A stretch of DNA of 64,000 bases from Marinobacter psychrophilus (lineage in GTDB: Bacteria > Pseudomonadota > Gammaproteobacteria > Pseudomonadales > Oleiphilaceae): assembly GCF_001043175.1 (NCBI RefSeq), contig NZ_CP011494.1:3720001-3784000 (forward strand). The letters are read 5' to 3'. The notes under the pieces are model-generated. The model had not been told where the DNA came from. It saw only the letters and a program-made list of their open reading frames with translations, and searched no databases. A program made the position numbers and the translations under genes. This document shows, piece by piece, positions 44,802 to 53,532 of the stretch (position 1 is its first letter; every line of letters begins with the position of its first letter).

Positions 44802-47570
44802 TCAGTCATTACGCAGCATTTCCCGAACCACGTAGTGCAGAATCCCGCCGTGGCGGAAGTACACCGCTTCGTTCGCTGTGTCTATGCGCGATAGTAAATC
44901 ACAACTTGCGGTTGTGCCATCCCCATAAGTGACCGTCATGCTCAGAATTTGCCCCGTCGTGATGTCGCCAGACAAGCCATCAATGGCGATGGTTTCGTCG
45001 CCGGTCAGTTTCAGGGTTTTGCGGTCGGTGCCACTTTGGAACTGCAGTGGCATTACGCCCATGCCAATCAGGTTGGAGCGGTGAATACGCTCGTAAGATT
45101 CGGCGACTACCGCACGCACGCCCAGCAGGCGAGTGCCTTTGGCGGCCCAATCACGGCTGGAGCCAGTGCCGTATTCTTTACCGGCAATCACCACCAGCGG
45201 CGTACCCTGCTGCTGGTACTTCATTGCAGCGTCGTAGATCGGCATCTGTTTGCCATCAGGCACGTAACGAGTAAAGCCGCCTTCTACGCCATCCAACATT
45301 TCATTGCGAATACGTACATTGGCAAAGGTGCCACGCATCATCACCTGATGGTTGCCGCGACGTGAACCGTAAGAGTTGAAGTTTTTTGGTTCTACACCGT
45401 GCTCCTGCAGGTATTTACCGGCGGGGCTATCAGCCTTGAACGAGCCGGCGGGGGATATGTGATCGGTGGTGACCGAATCCCCCAACAGCGCAAGAATACG
45501 CGCTTCGCGAATGTCGTCCACCGGCTCGGGCTCCAGGCCCATGCCTTCGAAGAAAGGCGGGTGCTGGATATAGGTGGAATCGTCTGACCACTCGTACACC
45601 TTGGTTTCTGGCACTTCTATCGCCTGCCAGGTAGCGTCGCCGTCAAACACGGCGGCGTATTCGGTGCGAAACATGTCCGTTTTGACTTTTTCTACCGCCT
45701 CTGCCACTTCCTGCTGGCTGGGCCATAGGTCTTTCAGGTACACCGGGTTGCCGTCTTTGTCGTCACCCAGCGAATCTTCCAGCAGATTTAACCGTACGTT
45801 ACCTGCCAGCGCGTAAGCCACTACCAAGGGCGGCGACGCCAACCAATTGGTTTTCACCAGCGGGTGCACCCGGCCTTCAAAGTTGCGATTGCCTGATAAC
45901 ACCGAAGCCACCGTAATGTCACCATCGGCAATGGCTTTTTCCACCGCATCGGGCAGCGGGCCGGAGTTGCCGATACACGTGGTGCAACCGTAGCCCACCA
46001 GATCAAAACCGAGCTTGTCCAAATCGCCCTGAAAACCGCCTGCGCGCAGATACTCGGTAACCACTTTCGAGCCTGGCGCCAACGACGTCTTCACCCAAGG
46101 CTTGGTTTTCAACCCTTTGGCGACTGCTTTTTGTGCTACCAGACCAGCGGCCATCATAACGCTGGGGTTGGACGTATTGGTGCACGACGTAATCGCCGCA
46201 ATCACAACTGCGCCTGGGTCCAGTCGGGTTTCCCGGCCATTCATAGCCAGCATCTGACTGGAGTGATGATGATAACTGTCGTCAACACCGACGGCGGTTT
46301 GCCCACCCTCAGATTCAAGTGCGTTGTCACGTTTGTCATTCGTTTTGGGTGCGCCTTCGCCGGTTTCCATCACCAGTTCAAACGCAGCCTTCATGTTCTT
46401 CAGCGCCACCCTGTCTTGCGGGCGCTTGGGCCCAGCCATGCTGGCTTCGACCTCGTCCATATTCAATTCGAGGGTAGCGGAATACGCCGGCTCATGACCG
46501 GGTTCACGCCAAAGGCCTTGTGCCTTGGCATAGGTTTCTACCAGTTCGACCTGCTGCTCCTCACGACCAGTCAGACGCAGATACTTAAGAGTCTGTTCGT
46601 CTACCGGGAAGAAGCCGCAGGTGGCACCGTATTCAGGCGCCATGTTGGCAATGGTAGCGCGGTCGGCCACCGGCATGTCTTTCAGGCCGTCGCCGTAAAA
46701 CTCGACAAATTTGCCCACGACTCCATAGCTGCGCAGCATTTCGGTAACGGTCAGCACCAGATCGGTGGCGGTAATGCCTTCGCGCAATTTGCCGCTGATT
46801 TTAAAGCCAACGACCTCGGGAATTAACATAGATACCGGCTGGCCCAGCATGGCAGCTTCCGCTTCAATGCCGCCCACGCCCCAACCCAGTATGCCCAGGC
46901 CGTTGATCATAGTGGTGTGAGAATCGGTGCCCACCAACGTATCCGGGTAAGCCAGGGTTTTGTCGCCCAGCTTTTTGTGCCATACAGTTTTACCCAGGTA
47001 TTCCAGGTTTACCTGGTGGCAAATACCGGTTCCGGGTGGCACCACGCGGAAATTATCAAAGGCCTGCTGGCCCCACCGCAAGAATTCGTAGCGCTCCTGG
47101 TTACGCTCCATTTCCATGGCAACGTTGTCTTTGAACGCCGAAGCGTCGCCAAAGCGATCAACCATAACGGAGTGGTCTATCACCAGATCCACCGGCGTCA
47201 GCGGGTTGATCATTGCCGGGTCTTTGCCGGCTTTTTGAACGGCTTGGCGCATAGCGGCGAGGTCTACCACCCCGGGCACGCCGGTAAAGTCCTGCATCAG
47301 CACCCGCGCCGGGCGAAACTGAATTTCAGTATCGGAATTGCGGTCTTCGAGCCACTGAACCATGGCATCAATGTGGCTGCGTTCTACCGTGGTGCCATCT
47401 TCATTGCGCAACAGGTTTTCTAACAGCACTTTCAGCGAAAACGGCAGGCGGTCAAGGTCACCCAGCTCAGCCGCCGCTTTCGGCAAGCTGTAATAATAAT
47501 AGGTGATGTTTCCAGCCTTCAGGCTGCTGAGGGTGTTTAAGCTATCGTGGCTGTGAAGTTCACTAGACAT
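44802..47570 (-). CDS. acnA: Aconitate hydratase A
   Basis: An iron-sulfur enzyme of the citric acid cycle interconverting citrate and isocitrate. At 922 residues it is of the AcnA/IRP1 type (E. coli AcnA 891). Iron-sulfur cysteines lie in AAITSCTNTSNPSVMMAAG near residue 455 and GYGCTTCIGNSGPLP near 525. VLMQDFTGVPGVVDLAAMR is near 89, LVGTDSHTTMINGLG near 212, and the C-terminal swivel has KEYGTGSSRDWAAKG near 790. A TATAAA -10 element and two palindromes lie upstream. An IR-binding regulatory role is known in E. coli but untested here. Confidence 0.97.
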   Translation of the reverse strand: MSSELHSHDSLNTLSSLKAGNITYYYYSLPKAAAELGDLDRLPFSLKVLLENLLRNEDGTTVERSHIDAMVQWLEDRNSDTEIQFRPARVLMQDFTGVPGVVDLAAMRQAVQKAGKDPAMINPLTPVDLVIDHSVMVDRFGDASAFKDNVAMEMERNQERYEFLRWGQQAFDNFRVVPPGTGICHQVNLEYLGKTVWHKKLGDKTLAYPDTLVGTDSHTTMINGLGILGWGVGGIEAEAAMLGQPVSMLIPEVVGFKISGKLREGITATDLVLTVTEMLRSYGVVGKFVEFYGDGLKDMPVADRATIANMAPEYGATCGFFPVDEQTLKYLRLTGREEQQVELVETYAKAQGLWREPGHEPAYSATLELNMDEVEASMAGPKRPQDRVALKNMKAAFELVMETGEGAPKTNDKRDNALESEGGQTAVGVDDSYHHHSSQMLAMNGRETRLDPGAVVIAAITSCTNTSNPSVMMAAGLVAQKAVAKGLKTKPWVKTSLAPGSKVVTEYLRAGGFQGDLDKLGFDLVGYGCTTCIGNSGPLPDAVEKAIADGDITVASVLSGNRNFEGRVHPLVKTNWLASPPLVVAYALAGNVRLNLLEDSLGDDKDGNPVYLKDLWPSQQEVAEAVEKVKTDMFRTEYAAVFDGDATWQAIEVPETKVYEWSDDSTYIQHPPFFEGMGLEPEPVDDIREARILALLGDSVTTDHISPAGSFKADSPAGKYLQEHGVEPKNFNSYGSRRGNHQVMMRGTFANVRIRNEMLDGVEGGFTRYVPDGKQMPIYDAAMKYQQQGTPLVVIAGKEYGTGSSRDWAAKGTRLLGVRAVVAESYERIHRSNLIGMGVMPLQFQSGTDRKTLKLTGDETIAIDGLSGDITTGQILSMTVTYGDGTTASCDLLSRIDTANEAVYFRHGGILHYVVREMLRND

Positions 47571-47604
47571 AGCGTACCTCCTACGGTGAATTTAGCTCCT
47601 ACTA

Positions 47605-47624
47605 CTATCGCACCGTTTCGATAG
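47605..47624. promoter_or_regulatory. Proximal palindrome in the acnA leader
   Basis: CTATCG (47605-47610) and CGATAG (47619-47624) form a perfect inverted repeat with an 8-base spacer, 35-54 bp before the acnA start and just downstream of the predicted transcription start. An operator or leader hairpin is possible. Confidence 0.45.
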
Positions 47625-47648
47625 ACTGCAACTTTATAACAACGATCT

Positions 47649-47673
47649 TCACTATTCAGCGGCTGAATAGTGA
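47649..47673. promoter_or_regulatory. 25-bp perfect palindrome overlapping the acnA -35 region
   Basis: TCACTATTCAGC-G-GCTGAATAGTGA has 12-base arms around a single central base. The likely acnA -10, TATAAA, lies at 47633-47638 on the minus strand, so a 17-bp spacer puts the -35 at 47656-47661, inside the palindrome. This suggests an operator. It also lies 29 bp after the stop of the chemoreceptor remnant, but no T-run follows, so a terminator is less likely. Confidence 0.6.
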
Positions 47674-47701
47674 CGCGTTAATACTCATTTTATAGTCGGT
47701 T

Positions 47702-48090
47702 TTAACAAGTTTTGTAACCGGCGATCTGCTCAACTATCAGGCCAGTCATCTGCTCAATGCCGGTCACCATGACCCGGGTTTTTGGGGCTTCGCGCAAAAC
47801 GTCCTGATTTTGTTCAACCACTTGCTGAACGCTCTGATTGATCTGTCCGGATGCCACTGCCTGTTGCTTGGTCGCCGATGCGATCTGCAGGTTTATGCCG
47901 TTCACTTCGGCAGTGGTGGCACGGATTTCGGTGGTGAATTCCTGGGTGCGCTGCAACAGTTACCGTACCCCATCCGCAACCATTGCAAAACCGCGCTGAC
48001 CAGAAGAATTGCAGACCTATGCCTCAAAGCTGGAATTTCCGTCTTAGCCGTGAGAAAAGTGATGGGTTGTCGGCGATTCTCGACCAACTA
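47702..48090 (-). pseudogene. Remnant of a methyl-accepting chemotaxis protein
   Basis: Read on the minus strand from about 48085, fragments match the signalling tip and C-terminus of chemoreceptors: SRIADNPSLF (for IADQTNLL), a shift of frame, NSSFEA (for NAAIEA), a stop TAG, SGQRGFAMVADGVR (for GRGFAVVADEVR), a stop TAA, then QRTQEFTTEIR joined directly to INLQIASATKQQAVASGQIN. About 40 residues between these last parts are missing. The final open stretch (47702-47956, 84 residues) is thus not a functional gene. No N-terminal sensor portion was found, so most of the original gene is gone. Confidence 0.85.
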
Positions 48091-48182
48091 ACCGATAGCT
48101 AACGACGGAAACAACGTATTCTTTAGACAGCGCTTTTGCCATTATAGCCACTGCACCCGAGCCAATCAGGACACAAACGCAT

Positions 48183-49637
48183 TTGAAACACGATTGCCAC
48201 TATCACCCCGGCGACCCCGCCAAATGGCATTGCGGTGAATGCCAGCAGCATTTCTGCGCTCGCTGCATGCCAGACGCTAATACCAAACAGCGCCGCGGGC
48301 TCTGCCCCCAATGCAACAAGGCAATGCGCTATTTGGGCGCCGCCACCGAGGTGGTGCCGTTTTGGCATCGGCTGGGCGCGTTTTTCCGCTACCCATTCCA
48401 CACTGATCCACTGCTGGTTATCGCCATCTGCACACTGGTGCCAGCTGTGGTGCCACAAAACCTACTAGGTTTGCTGGTGTGGCTGTTATTGGCGCTGGCG
48501 CTGATGAAATACACCTACGCCGTTATCAATCGCACTGCAGAAGGCCACCTGAAGCCACCACCGCTGGCCGAGGCCTTTAGTGGCAGCGGCTTTAACATTG
48601 TGATTCTGCAGATTCTGGTGTTTGCGCTGATGGGCGGACTGGTAACGGCCGCAGGCATGTTGGGCGGGCCCTTGCTATTAATGCTGACGCTGGCGTTTGT
48701 AGTGTTAGCCCTGCCCGCCAGCATTATGGTGTTGGCCATGGAGCGCAGCGTGGGTGCGGCGGTAAATCCTTTGAACCTGGCCACTTTGATCGCCCGCATC
48801 GGCAGCCCTTACTTCCTGCTTTACGGTTACCTGATTCTTCTGGTGCTGGCGTCTGCCGCGGCCCAGGATTTTGCCCTCACGCACTTTTCAGAATGGGTAT
48901 CGCGGCCGCTGGCGGGTTTTCTTAACAGCACCTTTACCCTGATGCTGTTTCACATGCTGGGTTATCTGCTGTTTCAGTATCAGGAGGAACTGGGCTTTGC
49001 TGCGGATTACCAAGACGCTGTCGAACCCGAAGATCAGCACCACCGCGATCGCAGCCAGCGCTTTGATGCCGACCTGGACATGAACCTGAAAGATGGCAAC
49101 TACGATCGCGCGCAGGCTCTGCTGCTAGAGCAGCTCAAACGCGAACCAGACAACACGCTGCGCATTGGCCAACTTTACAGGCTGCTGGCGGCGCGCAATG
49201 ACCTTCGCAGCCTGCACGCTAACCATCCGCGCATCATGGCCTGGCTGGCAGCGCGCAATGATGGCAAAGCTCTGGCAAACTTGCTGGAACAGCTGCAGCA
49301 GGCCGACCCACAATTCCGTTTGCAAGACGCCGAGCTTTCGGTAACGGTGGCCAGCACGCTTTATCGCAGCGGTCACTATCGTTTAGCGTTGAAACTGCTG
49401 CAGGATTTTCACAAACGTTTTGCCGACAGCCAGGCACTGGTGCCAGCCTACCTGCTGGCCGCGCAAGCCTTGGCCAACGGCCTGGGCCAGTGGGAAAAAG
49501 CCACGGCATTTCTGGGTTTTATTCAACGCCAGTGCCCACAACATCCCCAGCACCCAGAGATTCAGTGCTTCTTGGAGCAAGCGCAGGAACGCCAGCCATT
49601 ACGCGGCCCCAAGGCCAACTTTAACGTAGCAGACTAG
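48183..49637 (+). CDS. Zinc-finger / membrane / helical-repeat protein of unknown function
   Basis: A 484-residue protein I cannot name. Residues 1-48 form a B-box-like zinc-binding module (Cys5, His8, Cys17, Cys20, Cys25, Cys28, Cys41, Cys44). About four to six membrane segments follow (about 75-275), including long Leu/Val/Ala stretches. The cytosolic C-terminal half (about 300-470) has TPR-like helices (NLKDGNYDRAQALLLEQLKREPDN, LYRSGHYRLALKLLQDF). The start is TTG 48183 with a modest AGGA. It is convergent with a rhomboid protease gene. A membrane scaffold role would fit, but this is inference. Confidence 0.82.
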   Translation: MKHDCHYHPGDPAKWHCGECQQHFCARCMPDANTKQRRGLCPQCNKAMRYLGAATEVVPFWHRLGAFFRYPFHTDPLLVIAICTLVPAVVPQNLLGLLVWLLLALALMKYTYAVINRTAEGHLKPPPLAEAFSGSGFNIVILQILVFALMGGLVTAAGMLGGPLLLMLTLAFVVLALPASIMVLAMERSVGAAVNPLNLATLIARIGSPYFLLYGYLILLVLASAAAQDFALTHFSEWVSRPLAGFLNSTFTLMLFHMLGYLLFQYQEELGFAADYQDAVEPEDQHHRDRSQRFDADLDMNLKDGNYDRAQALLLEQLKREPDNTLRIGQLYRLLAARNDLRSLHANHPRIMAWLAARNDGKALANLLEQLQQADPQFRLQDAELSVTVASTLYRSGHYRLALKLLQDFHKRFADSQALVPAYLLAAQALANGLGQWEKATAFLGFIQRQCPQHPQHPEIQCFLEQAQERQPLRGPKANFNVAD

Positions 49638-49645
49638 TGTTCTGC

Positions 49646-49665
49646 CAGGCTGATTCATCAGCCTG
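49646..49665. terminator. Hairpin between convergent genes
   Basis: CAGGCTGA-TTCA-TCAGCCTG is a perfect 8-bp stem with a 4-base loop in the 56 bp between two convergent stop codons. There is no T-run, so termination strength is uncertain. Confidence 0.55.
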
Positions 49666-49693
49666 TTGAGCGTCTGCTGCCGCCAGCATAGCG

Positions 49694-51133
49694 CTATAAC
49701 CACTGTCGGTAGTGCTGGGCCTTGGGCGCCATCTGGCGTTTTTCAAACTCCGCCACCAGCAACCGACAGGCCTCGCTGACCATCATTTCGCTGCCCACAC
49801 CTCGCAGGCGCTCAAAGGCTTTTTCTGCGGTGCCCAACTGATGCTGTTTCAGGCTGGCAAACAGCACACGATTGTGGTCTTCCGCCGCCAACGGCTGGTG
49901 AGCCTCGCCTTTTGCCAGATATTCCCGCCAGATCGCAATAACTTGATCAAATTGCTGCCTGCTGAGCGCATCATCTATCCGCTCGCGGCTAAAGTGGCGA
50001 TACTCGGGCAGGTCCGGGCGCAGTTGTGCCAGTTGCTGCTGATGTTGCAGCACCAACGCGCTCTGAGGATAAACTTCTCGCAAAGCCTCAAAGCGCGTAA
50101 TGGCCAGCTCAAAATCCAGGGTAGATATCGCCGCCACAGCCTGCCCATAAGCCTCGGTAAAGGCGCTATCTTCCGCTTCAGGCTCAGGCTCGAAAAACGT
50201 GTCTTTCACCTGAAACCAGCTTTTACCCAACGCTCCCACTAGAATCGCACCGGCCAGCAGCCCACCAGCGTGAGCCATGTAGGCAATACCGGTAGCGCCG
50301 GCGTACCAGTAATCGTAAATTTCTTTACCCAACCACACCGGCAGAATGGCGATAGCCGGCGCTCGGAAATAGTTGAAGTAGACGCCCAGAAAAATGAAAA
50401 AGCGGATCTTCTGCAGACCGTAAATCGCCACGTACATGCCCATCAGCCCGGAAATGGCGCCAGACGCACCAATCAGCGGCACCAGGCTGCCGGCGGAGAA
50501 TCCAGTGAACATCAGTCCAGAAAGCGCGCCACACAGCAGATAGGCCAACAGAAAGCGCGCAGCTCCCAGGGCTTTCTCCACGGTAAATCCTAGCAAAAAC
50601 AGAAACACCATATTGCCCAGCAAGTGGCCCCAGCCGCCGTGCAAAAACTGATAACTGACAAAGCTGTGCAGCGACAACTGCGCGGGAATCAGCCCAAAAC
50701 GCTGGGAACTAAGCCGGCTAATAAAGTTGTCTTCAATGAAACCCCGCTGCTGTTGCCATCGCTCTCGCTCTGCGCTGGCCCACACCAGATCACGGTTATC
50801 GAGCAAATACTGATAAAAGTCGCGGTCCATCAGCAGAGTAACGGCCAGCCAGCCGTCTTTCTGATTGGCCTGTAGCTGACGCATCTGCTGCAACTGATAA
50901 ACCGACTCGCTATCGCCCTGATGGCGTATCTGACGCAGCAGGTAATCTTCGTAAACCGGTGCCTCAAGAGCCTGCAGATTATTTTTTAGATAGTGGTTAA
51001 CAGCCACCTGAAGCTTGCGCTGGTCGGCGCCCTGATAAAACGTGAACACCAGCACGCAGGCCAGCATCAACCCCAAGGTAATCCAGGGCGGGCGTTTCCA
51101 GTTAACGGCGTTTTCAGCGGGAATAATCAGCAT
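49694..51133 (-). CDS. Rhomboid-family intramembrane serine protease with helical-repeat tail
   Basis: A 479-residue membrane protease. After one N-terminal helix (about 18-34) and a soluble region of about 110 residues, the rhomboid core (about 150-310) has YQFLHGGWGHLLGNMVFLFLLG near 160, catalytic serine in GASGAISGLMGMY near 224 and catalytic histidine in MAHAGGLLAG near 283. A soluble tail (about 330-479) is rich in TPR-like helices. Rhomboids cleave membrane helices of substrate proteins. The substrate here is unknown. Confidence 0.9.
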   Translation of the reverse strand: MLIIPAENAVNWKRPPWITLGLMLACVLVFTFYQGADQRKLQVAVNHYLKNNLQALEAPVYEDYLLRQIRHQGDSESVYQLQQMRQLQANQKDGWLAVTLLMDRDFYQYLLDNRDLVWASAERERWQQQRGFIEDNFISRLSSQRFGLIPAQLSLHSFVSYQFLHGGWGHLLGNMVFLFLLGFTVEKALGAARFLLAYLLCGALSGLMFTGFSAGSLVPLIGASGAISGLMGMYVAIYGLQKIRFFIFLGVYFNYFRAPAIAILPVWLGKEIYDYWYAGATGIAYMAHAGGLLAGAILVGALGKSWFQVKDTFFEPEPEAEDSAFTEAYGQAVAAISTLDFELAITRFEALREVYPQSALVLQHQQQLAQLRPDLPEYRHFSRERIDDALSRQQFDQVIAIWREYLAKGEAHQPLAAEDHNRVLFASLKQHQLGTAEKAFERLRGVGSEMMVSEACRLLVAEFEKRQMAPKAQHYRQWL

Positions 51134-51359
51134 GGGACATCACATTTGATCACAATTGGCCACCTGTAAGCCGTGTTTTGTCATAGCGTAGCCTTGGTTG
51201 CGCGGTTTAATGGCGCTATCGACTAACCGCCTAATGCTGTTATTGTTCTGCGCGCCAATCGTTCGGTCTTGATATAGTACGGCCTCGAAATCCGGCTATG
51301 AAAATCACCGTATGGCGTCAAAACATTATCAGCCGGCCCCGAATGCAAGGAAACACCAC

Positions 51360-51803
51360 ATGACCGTTCTTGTTTTGGATAGCCCGGAACTACTGGCCCG
51401 CGCAACCCTGGCCGAGGGTTTTCAGCCTGATTCATGCGCCGAGTCAAACAAACCCCGTCAGCTAAAGTTCCATTATGGCTACAACAAGCATCAGCTTAGC
51501 GCCGCCGACATGGACATGCTTACCCTTCACGGGCACTACCTGCGCCGCAACGTTCATCTACATGTGTGCGTACACGGGCATTCCGACGCCTTTGGCACCG
51601 CCGACTACGGTCATTTTCTGTCGCGCCTGCGGGCCAGCGCCGTGGTGCGTTTTCTGATTGAAGAGGGCGTCGAGGAACAGCGTTTAAAAGTTGTCGGCTG
51701 GGGTTCAGACCGCCCGCTGGCAACACGGGCAGATCATGCGGCCAACCGCCGGGTTGAACTGGAGTACGTGCAACACAGCGTATCCAGCGCGCTGTCCGGC
51801 TAA
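51360..51803 (+). CDS. OmpA-domain protein lacking a signal peptide
   Basis: ATG 51360, with AAGGAAA upstream, gives 147 residues. Residues 40-140 form an OmpA-like peptidoglycan-binding domain: LKFHYGYNKHQLSAADMDML, VHGHSDAFGTADYGHFLSRLRA, VVGWGSDRPLATRADHAANRRVELEY. The N-terminus, with either this start or ATG 51312, has no signal peptide or membrane segment. The protein is therefore cytosolic or uses another export path, which is unusual for this fold. The gene stands between the rhomboid and MAPEG genes. Confidence 0.85.
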   Translation: MTVLVLDSPELLARATLAEGFQPDSCAESNKPRQLKFHYGYNKHQLSAADMDMLTLHGHYLRRNVHLHVCVHGHSDAFGTADYGHFLSRLRASAVVRFLIEEGVEEQRLKVVGWGSDRPLATRADHAANRRVELEYVQHSVSSALSG

Positions 51804-51832
51804 TTTGGCCAGAACCCCCTGAGATCTTCAGC

Positions 51833-52234
51833 CTAGCCGTATGCCTGGAACACATTCAGCAGCAACAACACGGCGATCACCAGAATCGTAGCCCAGGTTA
51901 GCAAAATCCCCACCATGCGGGCCTTGTGGGGCCCGCCTTGGCCTTGATACATGCCCCATGCGTGTAATATACGGCCCAGCACAAAAGCCATACCAACCCA
52001 GTAAATAAACCCGCTGGAAACGCCGTTCAACTCAGCAATTCCCAGCATTATCAGGGTCAGCGGTGCGTATTCCACCAGATTACCGTGGGCGCGTACGGCG
52101 ACCTCAAAATCGAGATCTTCCGCAGTACCCATACCCTTGCCGTATTTGAGCCGGTACTTAACCACCACGGCAGACAAAACCAGCAGCAAAATTCCGATAA
52201 CAGCCGCGAAAACACCGGTTATAGGTAAAATCAT
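51833..52234 (-). CDS. MAPEG-family membrane protein
   Basis: A 133-residue four-helix membrane protein of the MAPEG family, which includes microsomal glutathione transferases. Recognisable features are the segment FEVAVRAHGNLVEYAPLTLIMLG near residue 45 and the GRILHAWGMYQ motif near 88. Bacterial members such as YecN have unclear roles. A glutathione-linked or lipid-peroxide function is possible. It lies 72 bp upstream of nothing else on its strand except the plsC-type gene that precedes it. Confidence 0.85.
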   Translation of the reverse strand: MILPITGVFAAVIGILLLVLSAVVVKYRLKYGKGMGTAEDLDFEVAVRAHGNLVEYAPLTLIMLGIAELNGVSSGFIYWVGMAFVLGRILHAWGMYQGQGGPHKARMVGILLTWATILVIAVLLLLNVFQAYG

Positions 52235-52306
52235 ATTCAGTCCTGTTGATCAATGAACTGCCCACGCAGGCCACGCCTGCGTCGCCGACAAGTGACGGAA
52301 GCCGCC

Positions 52307-53023
52307 TCACTGTGCCTTACTTTCACCCAGCTCGGCAATTGCCTTGGCCATCGCACTGTGGCAGCGCGCAATCAGTTCGGGTATGTCTGTGTTGGTCATG
52401 CCGGTGGTTTCGATGGCCGGTAAAATCCTGAGCGGAACCGGTTTGCGGCGGCCCAGCCATCCCTGGGAGTCGTCTTGGTACGGGCCAACACACACCATCA
52501 CCAGCGGTAATCCAGAAGCAATGGCCGCGTAAAACGCACCTTTTTTAAAACTCTGCAGCTCTTTACCACGGCCGCGCGTGCCCTCTGGGAAAACCCACAG
52601 ACTTTTGCGTTCGTGAACAATGGTATCGCCTACCACCTGCATACTGGCAACGGATTTGTGCGAGCGCGAACGATTCAGAATCACGTTGCCACCCAGCCAG
52701 AATACCTGTCCGAAAAAAGGCACCCACAGCAGCCCCAGTTTGCCTACCGCCACCACGCGCCGTGGCACAACATCCCCCACAATCAAAAAATCGTCGTTAT
52801 GCTGATGATTCGCAATCACTACCATGGAACGGTCTTTAGGCATATTCTCGGCGCCGTACAGCGGGCGCTGCATGCCAAGAACTGCGCGCCCAAAACGGGC
52901 ACATACCCCGGCCAGAATACGATTATTATCCGGATTAAAGGGCCGGGCCAAATACAGCACCATCGACAGCAGACAAAGCAGCAACACACCTGTCCACGCC
53001 AGGATTTTTCTTAGTAGGGCCAT
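52307..53023 (-). CDS. plsC: 1-acyl-sn-glycerol-3-phosphate acyltransferase
   Basis: It adds the second acyl chain in phospholipid synthesis, making phosphatidic acid. ATG 53023 gives 238 residues, near E. coli PlsC (245). GTG 53077 would add 18 residues and overlaps the stop of the small upstream gene by four bases (GTGA), so it remains possible. There is one N-terminal membrane helix (about 8-28). The catalytic HX4D is in NHQHNDDF near residue 73, and the substrate motif FPEGTRGRGKEL near 145. Other acyltransferases may exist in the genome. Confidence 0.88.
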   Translation of the reverse strand: MALLRKILAWTGVLLLCLLSMVLYLARPFNPDNNRILAGVCARFGRAVLGMQRPLYGAENMPKDRSMVVIANHQHNDDFLIVGDVVPRRVVAVGKLGLLWVPFFGQVFWLGGNVILNRSRSHKSVASMQVVGDTIVHERKSLWVFPEGTRGRGKELQSFKKGAFYAAIASGLPLVMVCVGPYQDDSQGWLGRRKPVPLRILPAIETTGMTNTDIPELIARCHSAMAKAIAELGESKAQ

Positions 53024-53073
53024 AAGATAGCAACTCTGCGTCCAATATTTTGGCGTCCAAGTGTACGCCAGGT

Positions 53074-53307
53074 TCACGGCCCGGAGACAGTGCCAATTTT
53101 TTCAAACACCCATACCGCAGAATCCAGAGCGTCGCCGGTTTCGCCAAACAGCGGGTGCACAAACAGAATCAACAACATAACCAGCCACAGACCTGCGGCA
53201 TCACGGCCACGCCTTAGCCGGGCTATGGCGCGGCGTAATAACGCACGGCTGAAGGATATTACCTGCGCAAAAAATAGACCTGTCATCATCATAATCAGCA
53301 CCGCCAT
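53074..53307 (-). CDS. Small predicted membrane protein upstream of plsC
   Basis: A 77-residue frame with two hydrophobic segments (about 2-18 and 40-55) separated by an Arg-rich loop (RRAIARLRRGRD). It ends four bases into a possible GTG start of the acyltransferase. I do not recognise it. The membrane-protein pattern and the 4-bp overlap support a real gene. Short length and lack of known relatives keep confidence low. Confidence 0.5.
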   Translation of the reverse strand: MAVLIMMMTGLFFAQVISFSRALLRRAIARLRRGRDAAGLWLVMLLILFVHPLFGETGDALDSAVWVFEKIGTVSGP

Positions 53308-53532
53308 TTTACGTTAGTAAGTTGCGTTATTGCTGCGGATACCCGGCAGGCCCCCGCAATCATTGCAACAGCACTGTATGACCCTAATATGGCAACGATA
53401 GCTGGCAACTGTGATCAATTGTGGCACGCCCCGCAGTACAACTCGTTTGCCCTTGTGCCGCGCGAGCGTCATCACTATCTTAGGATTACAACATTGCTCA
53501 CCTATCAACCCTGATCCACTCACCGGGCCGCC

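Noticed and set aside
47702-47956. Functional 84-residue chemoreceptor-like protein
   Set aside because: Upstream sequence shows continued homology broken by two stops, a frameshift and a deletion, so this is a pseudogene tail.
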